A stretch of DNA of 64,000 bases from Macrobrachium rosenbergii (lineage: Eukaryota > Arthropoda > Malacostraca > Decapoda > Palaemonidae): assembly GCF_040412425.1 (NCBI RefSeq), contig NC_089749.1, positions 33,638,313 through 33,702,312 of the forward strand. Reading direction: 5' to 3'. Position numbers and translations under genes: made by a program. The notes beneath the pieces were generated by a model that did no database searches, was not told where the DNA came from, and saw only the letters and a list, made by a program, of their open reading frames with translations. This document shows, in pieces, positions 60,403 through 64,000 of the stretch; the first letter of the stretch is position 1; every line of letters begins with the position of its first letter.

Positions 60403-61837
60403 GTGTAATGCAATGCCATATGTAAATTGCTATAACTAATCAAAGCCTACTTCTTTGAAACAGGAAGGAAGAAATTTAAGCTTAGCTTTGAATGAAGCAA
60501 AGGACCTACTTGATGAATATAGAACCAAGAAGTCAATTTCAAAACTTAATCACTCCAAGCAGAAGAGAATTGGAGACTGAAAAACTATACGCTAAAGCGA
60601 GGATGAGATGGAAGTTTTGGCTGAAGATAGTGCTTTAACTCAGAAGAGAGGACTTTCCGAAGTAAGCAAAATTATATGACGATTTTTATGATTTTTGTAT
60701 TAATGATGGAATGATGTTCAGTTTTCCTTCCAAATAAAGAGAATACTTTTTTTTTGTTCGATTGCAAACTCGTTTTATTCTTTACAAACTAGTGGTGACC
60801 AGGAGTGATAACTTCACATGAGAGCTTAGTGTCTCTTCCTTTCAGTAATGGTTTGCATTATACATAGTGATCGTCTGATAATTGACTAATAGCTTGCCGG
60901 TCTTTTCAGTTTGCCTTTATTAAAGAAAGATCTTTAATTAAAGATTCAATTTCGCCACATGCTAATAAATAAGACTGACATTCTTCTCCATCTTTCTGAG
61001 AAGGATATAACATTCTTTTTCAATGCGTCCATTATCCCTACAGCAGCAAGAGCCTCATAATATTTTCATATTAACTAGACAGCGATGACCAAACTGTCTT
61101 TCATGTTTTATGGTTTCCTCATTGTTCTTTTTGAACTTAAAGGATCGGAAATGATTTAGTTGTGGAGTAAAAAAGAAATAAGAAATGAGAAAATTTTACG
61201 AGAACTAAATACGAAATCGTTTGCTAAACAACAGATCTTTTTCACGGGCAAAAATCACATTAAATCAGGTTCATCGAAAGAATCTGCTAATTACTGTATT
61301 TCCACCGTTAACATTAATAGGATCGTACATCACGATTCCCACGTGGCAGCTGCTGCTCCCTGCTTTCTTGTGATGTATTTTATTGCACTTCATTATTAAT
61401 AACTAGAGTTTTGCATGTGACGGAAACAAAGCAGTAAAAGTTATGTAATAACATATTACCAAATAATCTGAAAAGAAAACTTTGTTCGTGTTGCAAGTTA
61501 CTGGTGCGCGAAGCCTTGTTCGCCTATGCAAAACTTGCTCAGTAATATTATTTTTAATAATAACTTTTATGCGTAAACTCGCGTTCATGTGTCATTCTAT
61601 GTTTAGCCATCAGCCATTCCTCAACATATTGTAATATCAAAATTAAATAGATTTCCTACTTCCTGCTCGGCCATCACGATAGGAAAACATCTCCTGGTAC
61701 TTATCTTCTGTGTTTTTCCTAGTCAGAAGAGACTCAAAAGCGTGAATTTAGTTATGAAAGCATAAACACTTTTTCGTGTCATGTGTGTGAATGTTGTGTC
61801 TCACAAATAAATGAGACAACTGGACTTCATCTCTCAA
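60399..61837. other. Non-coding stretch, no gene seen
   Basis: AT-rich. The frames at 61160-61399 (plus) and 61403-61588 (minus) have no known domain. Confidence 0.5.
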
Positions 61838-61897
61838 GCAGGATCTGAACTTATGTTCCCTACCTGCAAGCGCAAAGTTTAACGACCCCACCACTGG
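61838..61897 (-). repeat. tRNA-derived SINE head, probable
   Basis: On the minus strand, TGGTGGGGTCGTTA resembles an RNA polymerase III A box and GTTCAGATCC, about 30 bases on, resembles a B box (GGTTCGANTCC). GCGCTTGCAGG lies between, where the anticodon arm should be. Pairing of the acceptor stem is poor, so it is not a functional tRNA. Any SINE body would lie toward 61730. Confidence 0.4.
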
Positions 61898-62024
61898 AGA
61901 AAACTTTGTTCTCTCGTTCGGTAATTATCCACTTATACGCCTACATGCTGTTTTCCTCAGTTATACTGCCACAGAAAGTTGTCTCGCACGTCAGCATTGA
62001 TGACTTTATAATCATCTTTCAAAT

Positions 62025-62095
62025 GACATGAGCGAATGCTTTAAACGACTGAGTGAGAGAACTGCAGACGCGAGTTCAATTGCTGCTTGAGAACG
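62025..62095 (+). repeat. tRNA-derived SINE head, possible
   Basis: TGAGCGAATGCTTTAAACGA resembles an A box region and GCGAGTTCAATTGC a B box about 35 bases on, with AACTGCAGACGC between. Weak match, and no tail or target duplication identified. Confidence 0.3.
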
Positions 62096-62099
62096 GAAC

Positions 62100-64000
62100 T
62101 GGTAACAAACAAATCGCTCAAAGGAACCTTGTTTTCAAACCCGATGTTGTCGGCCACGCAGGTTTCCTGTCGCTACAATTTCGTCCTCGGTTAGTTCTTG
62201 AAGTTTTCATGTACAATTTTCTTTGAAATGGCGATTGCTCGGGAAAATGCTTTTCTGGACCGTGTATTTCTATACGGAGTCACAGTGCATTTGTGTGTTT
62301 GGTATGAGTAACGAGACCACCAAAACTAATTTGGGAATTAAAAATCTTAATCATGATACGTAATGATCTTTAATCGCTTTAGAACCTTAGAGTTATAACT
62401 TAGAAAAGGTTTTGCTTCCGCATTCGATTTTAACCAAACACCGTATTGCCTACAGTCATGGAATTTGATCTTAAAACATCACTTTCGGGCCATGAAGCAT
62501 AAACTCAATTGTTTAAAAAAAATACATTGTTTAGAAATTAATGGAACGTAACTTTGAAGAAGACTGAATGGAGTAATTGCCCGAATAATTATCCGAAAAT
62601 TACATGAACTGCTGTTTTCAAGACGTTCCAGGTTTGAAAACGAATGAAAACTGTTGTAATTTCATTACAGAATAATATGTACCTTTCTATACCAATCTTT
62701 GTCCATAGGGATGTTCCTCGGGCTCGCCCTTCAACGCCCGGTGTTTATGTTGTAAGTATATCTGAATATTGACGGCACTAACCAACGTCTTTCTTTCCAA
62801 CTAACGAATTTCTCCTATAATCTGTCAACCTGTAAAAAGGAATTTCTCGGTATTAAAAGCAATATGAATGCAGCTGTGCACATTCTTTCTCAACAAAATC
62901 CGCTTACAATTTCCGTGAAGTCACGATTCGCCATTCATTATTTCCATTGAATTTGGCAGAAGAGAAGAGAAGAGACGGATACCCTCGCATCGTACTCATT
63001 AAAGAAGATTGTCAATAGCAAAGGAGGGGGAAAATAAATAGAGAGTAAACGACAAAACAAACAGCCCACAAGTGTTACATGCTACTTTCGGTTATGTGAC
63101 TTTTCAAGATGAGCAGTTTCCCCTAGGATCCGGATCTAAAGCTAATCCGTTATTCATTGACCCGCCCGACCACCCCGCCCTCCACGCTGCAGGAACATAC
63201 TTATTTTCAACAGCTTTCAAATCCGGAACGGTAGTTGTGGCTGGTGTCTGTGAGCCTTCTAGAACACAGTGGGTCTGTTTATGACCCTCTTTGTCCAGCT
63301 CTCACAGCAAACTTCATTGAAAATCCAGTGATTCGACAAACATCTTATTCTAGATCTTGGCCTCCATCAAGATTTGACTGCTAATTCTTACCATATTAAC
63401 AGTTGTACCTAAATCTTTGGGAGAACATAACTAAGTTTGTGCACAATGTTATATGTAAAAGAGCTCCATCAAGAAGAACGGAGTCAGCTTATGGATGAGT
63501 AAACATGACAAAATGAAAAGGTCACTTTGATCATATCACGTCCCAGGTTTGATGAAAACTGCCACTCATTCTATCTATCATTTGCTGCCTATTTTTTAAG
63601 TAAAAGGAGTCATATTCAAAGAAGGAGTTCAACATTGCTGTGAAGTCGAAGCATGTTTGAGAATCATTTCTTCTCCTGAAGCAACAGCGATGAAAACACT
63701 GCAATAATGTTCACGTAAAAGAGTAAGAAGACGAAGAAAATATTCGAAGTAATAATCAGTAATAGGAAAAGTTCTGAAATTTTCAAGAAACCTCCCCACC
63801 AAAAAATATTGACTTTCTGGATTAGACAGAGATTAATACCTTATAACCATTATATGTTTATTACAGTGTGCCACATAAACAAAGGTACAACAGCCATAGT
63901 TCATGTCTGTATATTAAATGGTGTGAATTGATATTGTTTTAACATTAGTAAATGTTTTCTTTTTAAATCTTATTGATACTATTGTATAATTTATCTTATC
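62100..64000. other. Non-coding stretch, no gene recognised
   Basis: The frame at 63072-63284 (plus, 70 codons, FIDPPDHPALHAAGTYLFST) has no recognisable domain. The rest is AT-rich without repeats. Confidence 0.45.

Noticed and set aside
61838..61897. Functional tRNA gene
   Set aside because: A- and B-box-like motifs are present, but the acceptor stem does not pair and the boxes are imperfect. A SINE head is more likely.
63072..63284. 70-codon frame with Pro/Asp/His-rich middle
   Set aside because: No domain, no splice context and short; cannot be supported as a gene.

Overview
This is eukaryotic, AT-rich, repeat-dominated DNA. It most resembles intergenic sequence of an arthropod, and I infer a decapod crustacean. 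The reasons are about twenty long (TA)n tracts, many (GA/CT)n tracts, a minisatellite built on a TCTGTCCGCAC-type unit that runs into a hairpin repeat I associate with decapod genomes, and relics of Penelope-like, Tigger/pogo, mariner, piggyBac and P-element-type transposons. I find no intact host gene, no rRNA, no canonical tRNA gene and no CRISPR. Almost all long open frames are translations of simple repeats.

Layout. (1) 24-2995 is copy A of a 2.97 kb block repeated in direct orientation at 55539-58495. It carries a TATA-like box, a hammerhead-like hairpin and a dead Tigger/pogo transposon. (2) 3000-6150 is a GC-rich satellite of about 143-147 bp units, followed by a CTT-rich satellite to 7310. 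(3) 7023-32892 is a giant imperfect inverted repeat: left arm 7023-20708, 49-bp spacer, right arm 20758-32892. Both arms carry the same microsatellites, minisatellite, hairpin repeats and Penelope-like fragments in mirror order. The arms are almost identical at their outer ends and only roughly 70-85% alike further in. (4) 32893-44217 is ordinary non-coding DNA with the tail of a dispersed retroelement-like repeat (33690-34010) and a piggyBac relic (35380-35975, minus). (5) 44218-55535 is a mobile-element cluster in TA-rich DNA: two Penelope-like elements in tandem on the minus strand (47965-44760), a mariner-type element with both inverted ends (51518-52760) and a P-element-like relic with candidate inverted ends (53241-55191). 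(6) 55539-58495 is copy B of the block. (7) 58500-64000 is non-coding, with two possible tRNA-derived SINE heads near 62 kb.

No genes work together here. The recurring theme is (TA)n tracts acting as landing or rearrangement sites. The mariner copy sits inside one, Penelope-like ends with hammerhead-like hairpins abut several, and one end of the direct duplication lies in one. The great palindrome is the most notable structure. It is either a real inverted duplication or a long-read fold-back assembly artefact, and the sequence alone cannot decide. Identities quoted are by-eye estimates.
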